Shown one piece after another: positions 1 through 7,328 of a stretch of 64,000 nucleotides of DNA. The DNA comes from Eubacterium sp. CAG:180 (GTDB taxonomy: Bacteria; Bacillota; Clostridia; Oscillospirales; Acutalibacteraceae). Under the pieces are notes generated by a model. The model was not told where the DNA came from. It ran no database searches and saw nothing but the letters and a program-made list of their open reading frames with translations. The stretch spans positions 164,546-228,545 of the forward strand of contig HF993133.1 in assembly GCA_000432435.1 (NCBI GenBank), read 5' to 3'. The position numbers and the translations under genes are program-made. How positions within the stretch are numbered: the stretch's first letter is position 1; each line of letters opens with the position of its first letter.

Positions 1-1
1 A

Positions 2-493
2 AGGCAAAGCGGCAAGCCGGCGGTTGACGCCGTTACCATCGGCAGGATAACCGATCTCGGCATAAAGGACGCAAACAATATGGGAGCCGCCATGGCACCC
101 GCCGCTGCAAATACAATAGCCGATTTTCTTAAAGATACCTCTTCTTCGCCGTCCGACTTTGATATGATATTGACGGGCGACCTCGGCAAGGTCGGGTCAA
201 GGCTTTTGTGCGAGCTTCTGCAAAAGGATCGCGGAATCGATATAGAGAGCGTTCACGCGGACTGCGGATTGCTCCTGTACGACGCCGAAAAGCAGGATGT
301 TCACGCAGGCGGCTCCGGCTGCGGCTGCGGTGCCTCGATTTTAAATTCGTATATTATGCGGCGGCTCGAAAGCGGCGAGCTGTCGCGCGTTCTCTTTGTC
401 GCCACGGGCGCGCTGATGTCGCCTACTTCCTCGCTGCAGGGCGAGAGTATACCGTCAATAGCCCATGCCGTTCTTTTATCTAAACCGATGTGA
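2..493 (+). CDS. spoVAD: Stage V sporulation protein AD (3' part)
   Basis: This is the C-terminal part of SpoVAD; the reading frame is open from base 2 and the 5' end lies outside the window. SpoVAD is a thiolase-fold protein of the SpoVA channel that moves dipicolinic acid into the developing spore. Visible family features are the conserved stretch around IKDANNMGAAMAPAA, the segment TGDLGKVGSRLL, and the Gly/Cys-rich GGSGCGCGASI near the C-terminus. It shows that the organism makes endospores. No spoVAE follows, which is the usual next gene in many Bacilli and Clostridia. A small ORF starts 16 bases after the stop codon. The identification is firm; the missing start is only a window effect. 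Confidence 0.93.
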   Translation, partial: RQSGKPAVDAVTIGRITDLGIKDANNMGAAMAPAAANTIADFLKDTSSSPSDFDMILTGDLGKVGSRLLCELLQKDRGIDIESVHADCGLLLYDAEKQDVHAGGSGCGCGASILNSYIMRRLESGELSRVLFVATGALMSPTSSLQGESIPSIAHAVLLSKPM

Positions 494-509
494 AAGGAAT
501 AAAACCAAT

Positions 510-671
510 ATGGATATGAATATAATTAAACGCGATATAGGCCTTATGTGCGCGGCGCAAAAGCTTCTTAATTTTTTCTGTATAATGAAAACGGCACTGA
601 CTGTTGCGACAATAGCCTTTTCCGTTTTAGAATCGGTAAATATGCTCAAAAATCTGAAAAATCGGGCATAA
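510..671 (+). CDS. Small hypothetical protein after spoVAD
   Basis: A 53-residue ORF begins with ATG at 510, seven bases after an AAGGA ribosome binding site (494-498 area), and is followed by a strong terminator. I do not recognise a family. The sequence has two Met/Cys-containing hydrophobic stretches (around LMCAAQKLLNFFCIM and ALTVATIAFSVLE), so a small membrane-associated or spore protein is possible. It sits 16 bases after spoVAD and ahead of the terminator, so it is probably the last gene of that sporulation transcript. An upstream in-frame ATG at 465 exists but lies inside spoVAD and has no ribosome binding site. Confidence 0.5.
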   Translation: MDMNIIKRDIGLMCAAQKLLNFFCIMKTALTVATIAFSVLESVNMLKNLKNRA

Positions 672-678
672 AACCGAA

Positions 679-718
679 AACCCGCGGGCGGTAATCATAC
701 CGCTCACGGGTTGTTTTT
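679..718 (+). terminator. Rho-independent terminator after spoVAD operon
   Basis: The arms AACCCG (679-684) and CGGGTT (707-712) pair, as do GCGGTA (688-693) and TACCGC (698-703) around an ATCA loop, and a T-run follows at 713-718. It lies between the convergent spoVAD transcript and the end of the minus-strand membrane protein gene. Confidence 0.85.
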
Positions 719-728
719 TGGCACTTCG

Positions 729-1592
729 TCAAATATTCTTTTTTACAAATATGCGTCTGAGCGCATAGAATACAGCGGTAACGACCGCAACGGCCGCAGC
801 GGCAAAAACAAACGCCCAAAGAGTGTCCGTCATAAATCCGCTCGCAAAGCTGTAAAGCGATTTTGTACCGATGTTTATTCTTGTGCCTACTCCGCCTATA
901 ATCGCGGCAAGCGGTGCCGCAAGAAGCATAAGCGCGGTACCCGAAAACGCATAAATATAATATCTGTACACGTTTTTGCGCTTTTTATACGACATACGAA
1001 GCACGAGCCCCGCAATCAGCGAAAGCGTAACCGCTATAATCGCGGCATAGTCGGCATAAGGGTTGTAGCGTTTGAGCATATTGCCGGCGGATTTGAAATA
1101 CGAATTTGAAAACAGCGATACATAGGAATTATAGAGGTCTCCGAATTGCACCGCCATATCCTTTATATTGTTTTTGAGCTCGCCGTCCACCGCAAAGCCC
1201 TTTTCGGCGGCGTATTCCAAGAGTCTCGTTTCAAGCTCGCTTTGTATATCGGAGGTATCAATCGAGTCCTTGACCTCGCCGTTATAAAAATCGGTAATTA
1301 CGGCTTTTGTGTCCTCGTCGATACGGTCGGGAGTGATGATGTTTTCAAACACGGAATCAAAAAAGCTCTCGTCAACATTACCAGCACTGCCGTATGAGAC
1401 GAACTGCTCCTTAAGCTCGGAATGCAGAGCCTCCGCATAGTCTGAACGCTTCTCGACCCCGACAAGGAATGAGGGGCTGAGCACCGTGAATTTAAACACA
1501 AGGCACATCACAAAAAGGCACGAAAAGAACGAGAGCAGAAACGAAACCACTCCGCAGAGCACGCGCCGCATGGCTTTTGAATTTTTAGTCAT
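729..1592 (-). CDS. Membrane protein of the sortase cassette
   Basis: A 287-residue protein I cannot assign to a characterised family. It has one N-terminal membrane segment (about residues 11-38), a polar extracytoplasmic domain of about 140 residues rich in Asp and Glu, then three membrane segments (about 182-202, 212-236 and 255-282) and a basic cytoplasmic tail. The start is supported by GGAGG eight bases upstream. It begins 13 bases after the sortase gene and is the last gene of a three-gene minus-strand cassette (substrate, sortase, this protein). That position suggests a role in display, export or processing of the sorted protein. This function is inferred from context alone. Confidence 0.7.
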   Translation of the reverse strand: MTKNSKAMRRVLCGVVSFLLSFFSCLFVMCLVFKFTVLSPSFLVGVEKRSDYAEALHSELKEQFVSYGSAGNVDESFFDSVFENIITPDRIDEDTKAVITDFYNGEVKDSIDTSDIQSELETRLLEYAAEKGFAVDGELKNNIKDMAVQFGDLYNSYVSLFSNSYFKSAGNMLKRYNPYADYAAIIAVTLSLIAGLVLRMSYKKRKNVYRYYIYAFSGTALMLLAAPLAAIIGGVGTRINIGTKSLYSFASGFMTDTLWAFVFAAAAVAVVTAVFYALRRIFVKKNI

Positions 1593-1605
1593 ATCACGCG
1601 CCTCC

Positions 1606-2295
1606 TCATTCGTACATATTCACGTGCGGCCCCGACACCTTTTCGCAGTACGCTATAAAGCGGTACGGAGTGAGCGATAAAGTGTTGTTGGGGTAACAGG
1701 TATATAGTATCAGCGTCTCCTTGTCGCCGTTGAGCGCGGCGCGGTAAGAGCTGTCTGTGTCTACGTTTATTACGTTTGTGAGGTATACGCGGTAAACAAA
1801 GTTACCGTAGGTGGTACTCAAATTTACAAGCGCACCCGTCTGCACATCTTGAAGCGAGTGAAAATAAGTATTGTTGTGGGCACCTATAAGCACGCCTCTG
1901 CCGCAGCCCGGAATATGGCTGTAATACGACATACACGCACCTTTTTTAAGCAGCGAGGTATCGTCGCCGAAAATAACATCCGTGTCAATATCCGTCCCCT
2001 CAACAGTTATATGACCGAAATGGTCACCGTAAGACGGAAATGTTATATCACCCGATGTAAGATAACCGTTATCCACACCGCTGCCACCATTAAAAGCACT
2101 GTTTTCCCCGGGCTCGACAATGGTGTTGACGTTCGCATTGGAAAATGCGAGCTCGTAAATCGAGACAAGGGGGCTGAGTATTGGAGTGAGGCATATAAAA
2201 AACAGCAAATAGCCTATAAGTAAAAAAACTATCGGAAGAATTATAAAACTCTTCCGATAGCTCTTCTTACTCCGATTAGTACCGGAATCAGTCAT
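1606..2295 (-). CDS. Sortase, class D-like
   Basis: A membrane-anchored cysteine transpeptidase that would cut a sorting signal and attach the protein to the cell wall. The 229-residue protein has a basic N-terminus, one membrane segment (about 18-38), and a C-terminal sortase domain. The catalytic residues are visible: His140 in GVLIGAHNN, Cys200 in ILYTCYPNN and Arg212 in LTPYRFIAY. The TCYP pattern is typical of class D sortases (established family knowledge); the subclass call is tentative. Its ATG overlaps the end of the substrate gene by eight bases, with AAGGA just upstream, so translation is probably coupled. The upstream gene encodes the likely substrate. Confidence 0.9.
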   Translation of the reverse strand: MTDSGTNRSKKSYRKSFIILPIVFLLIGYLLFFICLTPILSPLVSIYELAFSNANVNTIVEPGENSAFNGGSGVDNGYLTSGDITFPSYGDHFGHITVEGTDIDTDVIFGDDTSLLKKGACMSYYSHIPGCGRGVLIGAHNNTYFHSLQDVQTGALVNLSTTYGNFVYRVYLTNVINVDTDSSYRAALNGDKETLILYTCYPNNTLSLTPYRFIAYCEKVSGPHVNMYE

Positions 2296-2893
2296 CTGAA
2301 TCCTTGCGGAACTTCTTAACTGCTACGCCTGCAGCCGAAAGAACAGCTACTGCAGCAAGACCGCAGAATGCAGCTGAAGTGAAGTCGGCGCCGGTCTTAG
2401 CGATAGTGCCGCCCTGACCGCCCTTGCTGTAAGTAACAGCCGGATGGAGCTTAGCAACTACCTTACCCTCTGAATCGAGGATAGTGAGAAGGCCGTGATC
2501 AGCATCTGCAAGCGAACCCGAAGCGGTTACGCTGTAACCTACAACGCCGAGAGCTTTGTTAGCATAAGCGAGAAGGGCGTTTGTTGCTTTCTTCTCGGTG
2601 ATGTCTGAAAGCTTAACAAGGTTGTTGGCTTTGCAGTATTCAAGAGCTTCGTCGAGAATGCCCTTGATCTGGTTGTACTGATCTTCAGTGAGATCAACGG
2701 TAGAGAAAATGTTCTCAAGAGCAGTTACATACTCATCGGGAACACTGATTGTAGTGCCGTCAACAACGTATGCGGTTTTAACATACGTGATGAGTTTTTC
2801 CTCATAAGTGTTGATGCCGGTTGCGGCAAATGCCGGAACTGCCATGCAAATGAGAAGGGCCGCTACAACCAAGAGGCTAGCCATTTTCTTCAT
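2288..2893 (-). CDS. Secreted sortase substrate with AKTG sorting signal
   Basis: A 201-residue secreted protein of unknown function. It has a clear Sec signal peptide with likely cleavage after AFA near residue 23, a mostly helical middle region, and a C-terminal sorting signal. The signal consists of IAKTGAD at 164-170, a hydrophobic helix of about 20 residues, and a basic tail (KKFRK). The motif departs from LPxTG: the Leu-Pro positions are Ile-Ala. It is the first gene of the cassette, with GGGAG nine bases before the ATG and its own promoter. It is probably the dedicated substrate of the overlapping sortase. No binding or enzymatic domain is recognised. Confidence 0.85.
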   Translation of the reverse strand: MKKMASLLVVAALLICMAVPAFAATGINTYEEKLITYVKTAYVVDGTTISVPDEYVTALENIFSTVDLTEDQYNQIKGILDEALEYCKANNLVKLSDITEKKATNALLAYANKALGVVGYSVTASGSLADADHGLLTILDSEGKVVAKLHPAVTYSKGGQGGTIAKTGADFTSAAFCGLAAVAVLSAAGVAVKKFRKDSDD

Positions 2894-2969
2894 GTAGGAA
2901 CTCTCCCTTTGAAAAAATTTTTCATTACCGGACAGTGATAGCTATAATATCCAGTAAAGAATTATAGTT

Positions 2970-2998
2970 ATTGTAGCACACAAAACGTCTTTTGTAAA
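2970..2998 (-). promoter_or_regulatory. Sigma-A type promoter of the sortase cassette
   Basis: Read on the minus strand: -35 TTTACA (2998-2993), a 17-base spacer, and -10 TACAAT (2975-2970) preceded by TGC, an extended -10. It lies about 75 bases upstream of the substrate gene start. Confidence 0.7.
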
Positions 2999-3002
2999 CA
3001 CC

Positions 3003-3046
3003 TTTTTAAAAAAAGAGCCCGCCGGCCTCAGCCGTCGAGCTCTTTA
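3003..3046 (-). terminator. Terminator of gapA
   Basis: On the minus strand the arm AAAGAGCTCGACGGC pairs with GGCCGGCGGGCTCTT around TGA and is followed by a T-run. It lies about 20 bases after the gapA stop codon. Confidence 0.8.
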
Positions 3047-3066
3047 AATACTGCAATATCGCTTGA

Positions 3067-4095
3067 TTACAGCTCAGCGAAATACTTAATGGTTCTTACC
3101 ATCTGGCTTGTGTAGCTGTTCTCGTTATCATACCAAGAAACAACCTGTACCTCATAAAGGTCGTCAGCGATGTGAGAAACCATGGTCTGAGTCGAATCAA
3201 AGAGTGAGCCGTATCTCATACCGATAACATCGGAGGAAACAATCGGATCCTCATTGTAGCCGAAGCTCTCGGAAGCAGCAGCCTTCATAGCGGCATTGAT
3301 GCCCTCTTTGGTAACGTCGGCACCCTTAACAACAGCTGTAAGGATGGTGGTAGAACCGGTCGGAACCGGAACACGCTGAGCGGAGCCGATAAGCTTGCCG
3401 TTGAGCTCGGGGATAACAAGGCCGATAGCCTTAGCAGCACCCGTTGAGTTCGGAACGATGTTTGCGGCACCTGCACGAGCACGGCGAAGGTCGCCCTTGC
3501 GATGAGGACCGTCGAGGATCATCTGATCGCCGGTGTAAGCATGGATTGTCGACATGATACCGCTCTGAATGGGAGCATAGTCGTTAAGAGCCTTAGCCAT
3601 GGGAGCAAGGCAGTTTGTGGTGCAGGAAGCAGCGGAAATGATTTTGTCCTCTTTGTCAAGAGTCTTTTCGTTAACGCTGTAAACGATTGTCTTGAGGTCA
3701 TTGCCTGCCGGAGCGGAAATAACGACTTTCTTAGCGCCTGCGTCAATATGAGCCTGAGCCTTATCCTTAGAAGTATAGAAGCCCGTGCACTCAAGAACTA
3801 CGTCAACGCCGATCTCGCCCCAAGGAAGATCCTTAGCGTCTTTCATAGCATAGATAGTAATCTTTTTGCCGTCTACGGTGATGGAGTCTTCGCCGGCCTC
3901 AACGGTGTGAGCTTTTTCACCGATCTTGCCGCAGTAACCGCCCTGAGCGGTATCGTACTTGAGAAGGTGAGCGAGCATCTTGGGATCGGTAAGATCGTTG
4001 ATGGCAACTACCTCATAGCCCTCTGCGCCGAACATCTGTCTGAACGCAAGACGGCCGATACGACCGAAACCGTTAATAGCAACTTTAACTGACAT
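3067..4095 (-). CDS. gapA: Glyceraldehyde-3-phosphate dehydrogenase
   Basis: Glycolytic GAPDH of 342 residues, which oxidises glyceraldehyde 3-phosphate to 1,3-bisphosphoglycerate with NAD. The N-terminal Rossmann motif INGFGRIGR is at residues 6-14. The catalytic cysteine is in SCTTNCLAP near residue 155 and the catalytic histidine is in STIHAYTGDQ. The C-terminal WYDNENSYTSQMV is the usual family ending. The start was set at the ATG at 4095 rather than an in-frame ATG five codons earlier, because GGAGG lies eight bases before it (4104-4108). It is monocistronic, with its own terminator. Confidence 0.97.
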   Translation of the reverse strand: MSVKVAINGFGRIGRLAFRQMFGAEGYEVVAINDLTDPKMLAHLLKYDTAQGGYCGKIGEKAHTVEAGEDSITVDGKKITIYAMKDAKDLPWGEIGVDVVLECTGFYTSKDKAQAHIDAGAKKVVISAPAGNDLKTIVYSVNEKTLDKEDKIISAASCTTNCLAPMAKALNDYAPIQSGIMSTIHAYTGDQMILDGPHRKGDLRRARAGAANIVPNSTGAAKAIGLVIPELNGKLIGSAQRVPVPTGSTTILTAVVKGADVTKEGINAAMKAAASESFGYNEDPIVSSDVIGMRYGSLFDSTQTMVSHIADDLYEVQVVSWYDNENSYTSQMVRTIKYFAEL

Positions 4096-4138
4096 TGGTA
4101 TTACCTCCAATAAATTGTTTTTAAATTATTGCTCTATT

Positions 4139-4167
4139 ATTCTATACCGAAATACGCAATTATGCAA
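4139..4167 (-). promoter_or_regulatory. Candidate promoter of gapA
   Basis: On the minus strand, -10 TAGAAT (4144-4139) lies 17 bases from a weak -35 TTGCAT (4167-4162). The position, about 44 bases before the start codon, is right, but the -35 matches only half of the consensus. Confidence 0.4.
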
Positions 4168-4341
4168 GATTTTTTATGCGAAAAAGGCCTGTTCTGTGAA
4201 TGTTTTGTCAAACTGCATAAAAAGTGTGTCGCTGGAAGTTTCCTGTTAGTTGAGAAGTGTCCTCGGCCGCGAAATTCGGGTATATTTTTTCGCGGTAAAG
4301 CAATACTTATAAAGCAGTATTTATTGTCTTCGGGGGATAGG

Positions 4342-5079
4342 ATGAAAGCTGATTTTTATGATGAGATAAGGCGTTTAAACAAAAGCTGCGCCGGCAAAGC
4401 GGACATCGCGCTCACACGCGAGGGATTTCACACGGTCTTTTCCCTGCTCCAAAGGGAATCGGTCGCCGAAAACGACGACAGATATATTTTTGCACTTTTT
4501 TCGCTGCGCAATTTTTTGAGAAAAGCCTATCTCTCGCCCGACAGACCCAAAAGGCGAACGCGCATAAATGTCGGAGCGTTTATAAACGCTCTTACGGTAA
4601 GCTGCTCGTTTTTGTTCGGCGACAGCGATAAAAAGGCGTTTGCGGTTTCGCTTCCGACGGACGTTTCCGCCGAGACGGACGACGTTCTGTTTTCCGCTGC
4701 CGCCGCGGAAATTATAGGGAATTCCCTGCTTTACTCAAAACGGTGCCACACGCTCGTCAGCGGCGGCGTTTCCGGGGATATGCTGTTTATCTCCGTTGAG
4801 AGCTTCGGCGATTTTACCGCATATGATTTCTGCCGCGAAACAAAAAATGACGGCGGTCTGTCCTTTTGTCTCGGAGTCGCAAGGCTCCTAAAGGGCACAC
4901 TGCTTTTTGAGTGCGGCTCGGGAAGTGCCGATTTCTGCCGCAAGGTGACGCTCGGCGTTGGCGCAAACGAAATTAAACATGAAAGCGAGGCGCTTTTCCC
5001 CGCGGAGACGAAACGCCTTGTCTGCGATTTTTTGGGCGACGGGCTTTCCGTGCCGCGTATTTTTATGCCGCCCATATAA
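4342..5079 (+). CDS. Orphan protein with a degenerate HATPase-like domain
   Basis: A 245-residue protein I cannot name. The open frame extends to 4129, but the start is placed at the ATG at 4342, which follows a GGGGGATAGG sequence. The extra upstream codons translate to a Cys-rich, unlikely N-terminus. The C-terminal half has features reminiscent of histidine kinase or anti-sigma-factor ATPase domains: an N-box-like AAAEIIGNSLLYS (about residues 115-127) and a G-box-like GGLSFCLGVARLLKGTLLFE (about 175-195). There is no phosphoacceptor His box, sensor or membrane segment. The fold assignment is weak, made by eye. It converges with the 3D/G5 gene and shares its terminator hairpin. Confidence 0.6.
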   Translation: MKADFYDEIRRLNKSCAGKADIALTREGFHTVFSLLQRESVAENDDRYIFALFSLRNFLRKAYLSPDRPKRRTRINVGAFINALTVSCSFLFGDSDKKAFAVSLPTDVSAETDDVLFSAAAAEIIGNSLLYSKRCHTLVSGGVSGDMLFISVESFGDFTAYDFCRETKNDGGLSFCLGVARLLKGTLLFECGSGSADFCRKVTLGVGANEIKHESEALFPAETKRLVCDFLGDGLSVPRIFMPPI

Positions 5080-5110
5080 AAAAGAGCCGTAAAATCAGCT
5101 TTACGGCTCT
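5077..5110 (-). terminator. Terminator between convergent genes
   Basis: An 11-base perfect stem (AGAGCCGTAAA at 5083-5093, TTTACGGCTCT at 5100-5110) is followed by a T-run on the minus strand. It terminates the 3D/G5 gene and may serve the plus-strand gene less well, since no T-run follows in that direction. Confidence 0.85.
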
Positions 5111-5130
5111 CAGTCACAAGTATTCGGGGA

Positions 5131-6384
5131 TTATAAAACGTAGATTATTACGTCTCTTGCGCCCCACTGCCTGCATTCGGATTCTGTATTCATAAACAGG
5201 TCCACTGTAAATTTACCCTTGTGGATAAATCCGCCCGTATCGGCAGCTATGGCGTATCCGTAAACAATACCGTCGGTGGAGACTATCCAAAGCTCGCTGC
5301 CATAGGGTATCTGTTTAGGATTTACGGCAACGTAACCCGCCTTAACGGTTCTGCCCGTTGAGGTTTTTGCCGTAGGGGACGCGGTATAGGCGGACGCCTT
5401 ACCGGTAATTATTTTCGAATAGCTCGTCGGAGCACCGTTCTCAATGTTTATGCTTGACGGAACGGTAAGCTCGGAAATGGGCGAGCCGTTATTTTTAAGA
5501 TTTCTTACAACAATCGGGCGCTGCTTTGTGCCCACGGTCGTTATCTGCGGAACCGCCTGCTCAAGAACCACAGTTGTAACCGCCTCGCTCGACGCATATT
5601 TGCCGTCCACGGTCTTGTCGCAGTACGTTACCTTTTTGGAGCCGTTCACACCCTTCTGGGAAATAACCTGCTGGTCGGTGTAAAGCTCCGCGCTCTTTTC
5701 TGTTTTCTTTGTAAATTCAACCGTTTCGGTGACAGTTCTGTAAGAATACGAAACCCTGTAAACGGTTATAGCCGTGCCCTCGCAGACCTCACTGTCAAGC
5801 TCGGGCGACACCTCGTCGTCATCGCCGAGTGTAACGCCTATTCTGTTGAGAGCGTCACGCACGGTACCTTCGCCCATGGTGAACGAGTTTGTGGTGCCGT
5901 CCGCGGTGACCGACACGTCGTAGGAATTTGTCACTCTGACGTCCATACCGTCCTTGAGTACGGTGTCGAGAGGATAGGTTATAAGCTGACCGTCCGAAAG
6001 CGTTACGTCAAGCTCCTCCAAAAGATCCTGCACAGTACCTGCAAATACGGTGTATATCGTATTGCCTTCAATATCGGTGAAGCTGACTGTTGCCGAGCGG
6101 TAAATCCTCAGAGCGCTGTCCTCGCCTGCCGTGAAGCCGGTGGAATCGAGCTTATCTCTGTCGTCAAGCTTAACGCCCGCCTGCGACACTATGGTCTTGG
6201 GGTCGCTCTTCGACGTGAGGACTCTCGTTATTTCGTTGCCGTCATATATGTCAACATAAAACGACGGCGAGGCTGCAAAAGCGGTTACGGCGCACATAAT
6301 CGCGAGCGCTACTATAAGTGCCGTGACCTTTGTAAAAGCCTTGCGGCTCACTTTTACATAGCCCTTAATTTCTGTTATCATCAT
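5131..6384 (-). CDS. YabE-like cell-wall protein with DUF348, G5 and 3D domains
   Basis: A 417-residue exported protein of the YabE/Rpf-like group, predicted to remodel peptidoglycan as a lytic-transglycosylase-type enzyme. A basic cytoplasmic N-terminus leads into one membrane segment or signal (about 17-38, ending TAFAASP). About three ubiquitin-like DUF348 repeats and a G5 domain follow (the segment from VSYSYRTVTETVEFTKKTEK to VVLEQAVPQITTVGTK). The C-terminal 3D domain has its conserved aspartates in AADTGG and FTVDLF. Two ATGs occur in tandem (6384 and 6381); the second is better spaced from AAAGGAG. The gene stands alone behind a consensus promoter and a leader of about 145 bases with several stable hairpins, so regulation through the leader is likely. 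Confidence 0.9.
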   Translation of the reverse strand: MMITEIKGYVKVSRKAFTKVTALIVALAIMCAVTAFAASPSFYVDIYDGNEITRVLTSKSDPKTIVSQAGVKLDDRDKLDSTGFTAGEDSALRIYRSATVSFTDIEGNTIYTVFAGTVQDLLEELDVTLSDGQLITYPLDTVLKDGMDVRVTNSYDVSVTADGTTNSFTMGEGTVRDALNRIGVTLGDDDEVSPELDSEVCEGTAITVYRVSYSYRTVTETVEFTKKTEKSAELYTDQQVISQKGVNGSKKVTYCDKTVDGKYASSEAVTTVVLEQAVPQITTVGTKQRPIVVRNLKNNGSPISELTVPSSINIENGAPTSYSKIITGKASAYTASPTAKTSTGRTVKAGYVAVNPKQIPYGSELWIVSTDGIVYGYAIAADTGGFIHKGKFTVDLFMNTESECRQWGARDVIIYVL

Positions 6385-6530
6385 TCTGCTCCTTTAACTC
6401 ATACCTGCCGTTCCCTGAAATTCGGAAACGCGGCTGCCGGACGCCTGTAATTTTGCCCCGCGTTGCGTTCGCGAAAGCTTTGTTGCCGTAAGTGCATACG
6501 GCGGCGTCGCTGTTATTTCGCTTGTGACGA
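6385..6530 (-). ncRNA. Structured 5' leader of the 3D/G5 gene, riboswitch-like
   Basis: The transcribed leader can form a three-way junction. The closing stem is GACGCC (6508-6503) with GGCGTC (6445-6440). Inside are the hairpin GCCGTA/TACGGC (6502-6485) and a CGCG/CGCG hairpin. A separate downstream hairpin pairs GCCGcGTTTCC (6434-6424) with GGGAACGGC (6416-6408), about 20 bases before the ribosome binding site. A folded sensor followed by a hairpin near the start is a typical riboswitch arrangement. Many Firmicutes cell-wall hydrolase genes of this type carry c-di-AMP (ydaO) riboswitches, but I could not match the ydaO core here, so the class is unassigned. Confidence 0.5.
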
Positions 6531-6535
6531 AAGCC

Positions 6536-6564
6536 ATTATATTTCCAGGTCACATAATTGTCAA
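6536..6564 (-). promoter_or_regulatory. Consensus sigma-A promoter of the 3D/G5 gene
   Basis: On the minus strand, TTGACA (6564-6559), a 17-base spacer and TATAAT (6541-6536). Both hexamers match the consensus exactly, which implies strong basal transcription that may need control through the leader. Confidence 0.9.
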
Positions 6565-6584
6565 ATATTTTCATTCTCGATTTT

Positions 6585-7066
6585 TATCTATTTTGCACAA
6601 TGTTGTTTGTCAGATTATGTCAAATAGTCGCGAATACACCTCTTATCGAGAATAATTACTGACAAATTTATTAAAATATTTGTGTAAAAGTTAAAAATCG
6701 TAACAATTTATTACAATTTTGTAACAATTACATTGCTTATGGTACTGCGCGACCTTATTTATCAAGGCTTCCGCTATTATTATATTCCGTAATATTCTAA
6801 AAATTCCAAACTATGTTTTTTACCGCTTTTTGCACCGTTTCTTATATTAAAAATCACCCGTAAACATACAAAATTTCCCCACTTAGGCACCGATTTTCCG
6901 ATTAAAAACAGGCTGTTTTATGGGATAAGGTCCCATTTTGAGGACACTTACGGCAATTTTCGGCACAACTTATCTTCGAGCGCGAAATTGACAGTTTACA
7001 AAGAGAAAAAACTCCGGCGGCGGCGGGCGATTCGGACGGCAACCGTCGTCAAGCCAAGGTGTTTTT
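6585..7066. other. AT-rich intergenic region with no gene seen
   Basis: About 480 bases between divergent genes. Short ORFs here are not credible: they lack ribosome binding sites and have atypical composition. The stretch 6600-6760 is very AT-rich and repeats short words related to TTGTCA, TTACAA and GTAACAAT; ATTCTCGA near 6573-6580 is mirrored as TCGAGAAT near 6646-6653. This might be regulatory, but no known site was recognised. Confidence 0.5.
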
Positions 7067-7087
7067 ATGGTAATTTTCGCTGTGTTA

Positions 7088-7096
7088 TGGTATAAT
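7088..7096 (+). promoter_or_regulatory. Extended -10 promoter candidate for the RluA-type gene
   Basis: TGGTATAAT is a perfect extended -10 element (TGnTATAAT). No good -35 is visible 16-18 bases upstream. It would give an untranslated leader of about 225 bases before the pseudouridine synthase gene. Confidence 0.45.
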
Positions 7097-7328
7097 AAAT
7101 ATGTAACGTTTTCCGCACAAAAGCGGTGCGAATTTTCATCTCGGCAGACGGGATGGCGCATCATTTTTCGGCAGAGAACAAAGGCGGCGGAGAATTTTTC
7201 GCGCTTGTACCGAAAAACGGCACAAAACGGCAAAAATGCAAGCTCAAAACCCGAAAAACATCCGCCGAAATCCGGCGTAAAAAAACGCCTATATATAATA
7301 GTATACGAAAATCACGGAGAAGCACACA

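Noticed and set aside
3502..4092. A 196-codon plus-strand open frame across gapA
   Set aside because: It is the antisense shadow of the highly conserved gapA gene, with no start signal.
6385..6530. Assignment of the 3D/G5 leader to the ydaO (c-di-AMP) or GEMM (c-di-GMP) riboswitch
   Set aside because: Short resemblances such as AACGCAA and GGCAGCCGCG were seen, but the full conserved cores of either class could not be laid on the sequence.
6365..6574. A 69-codon frame upstream of and overlapping the 3D/G5 gene
   Set aside because: It is a translation of the promoter and structured leader; its start precedes the -10 element, so it could not be made from that promoter.
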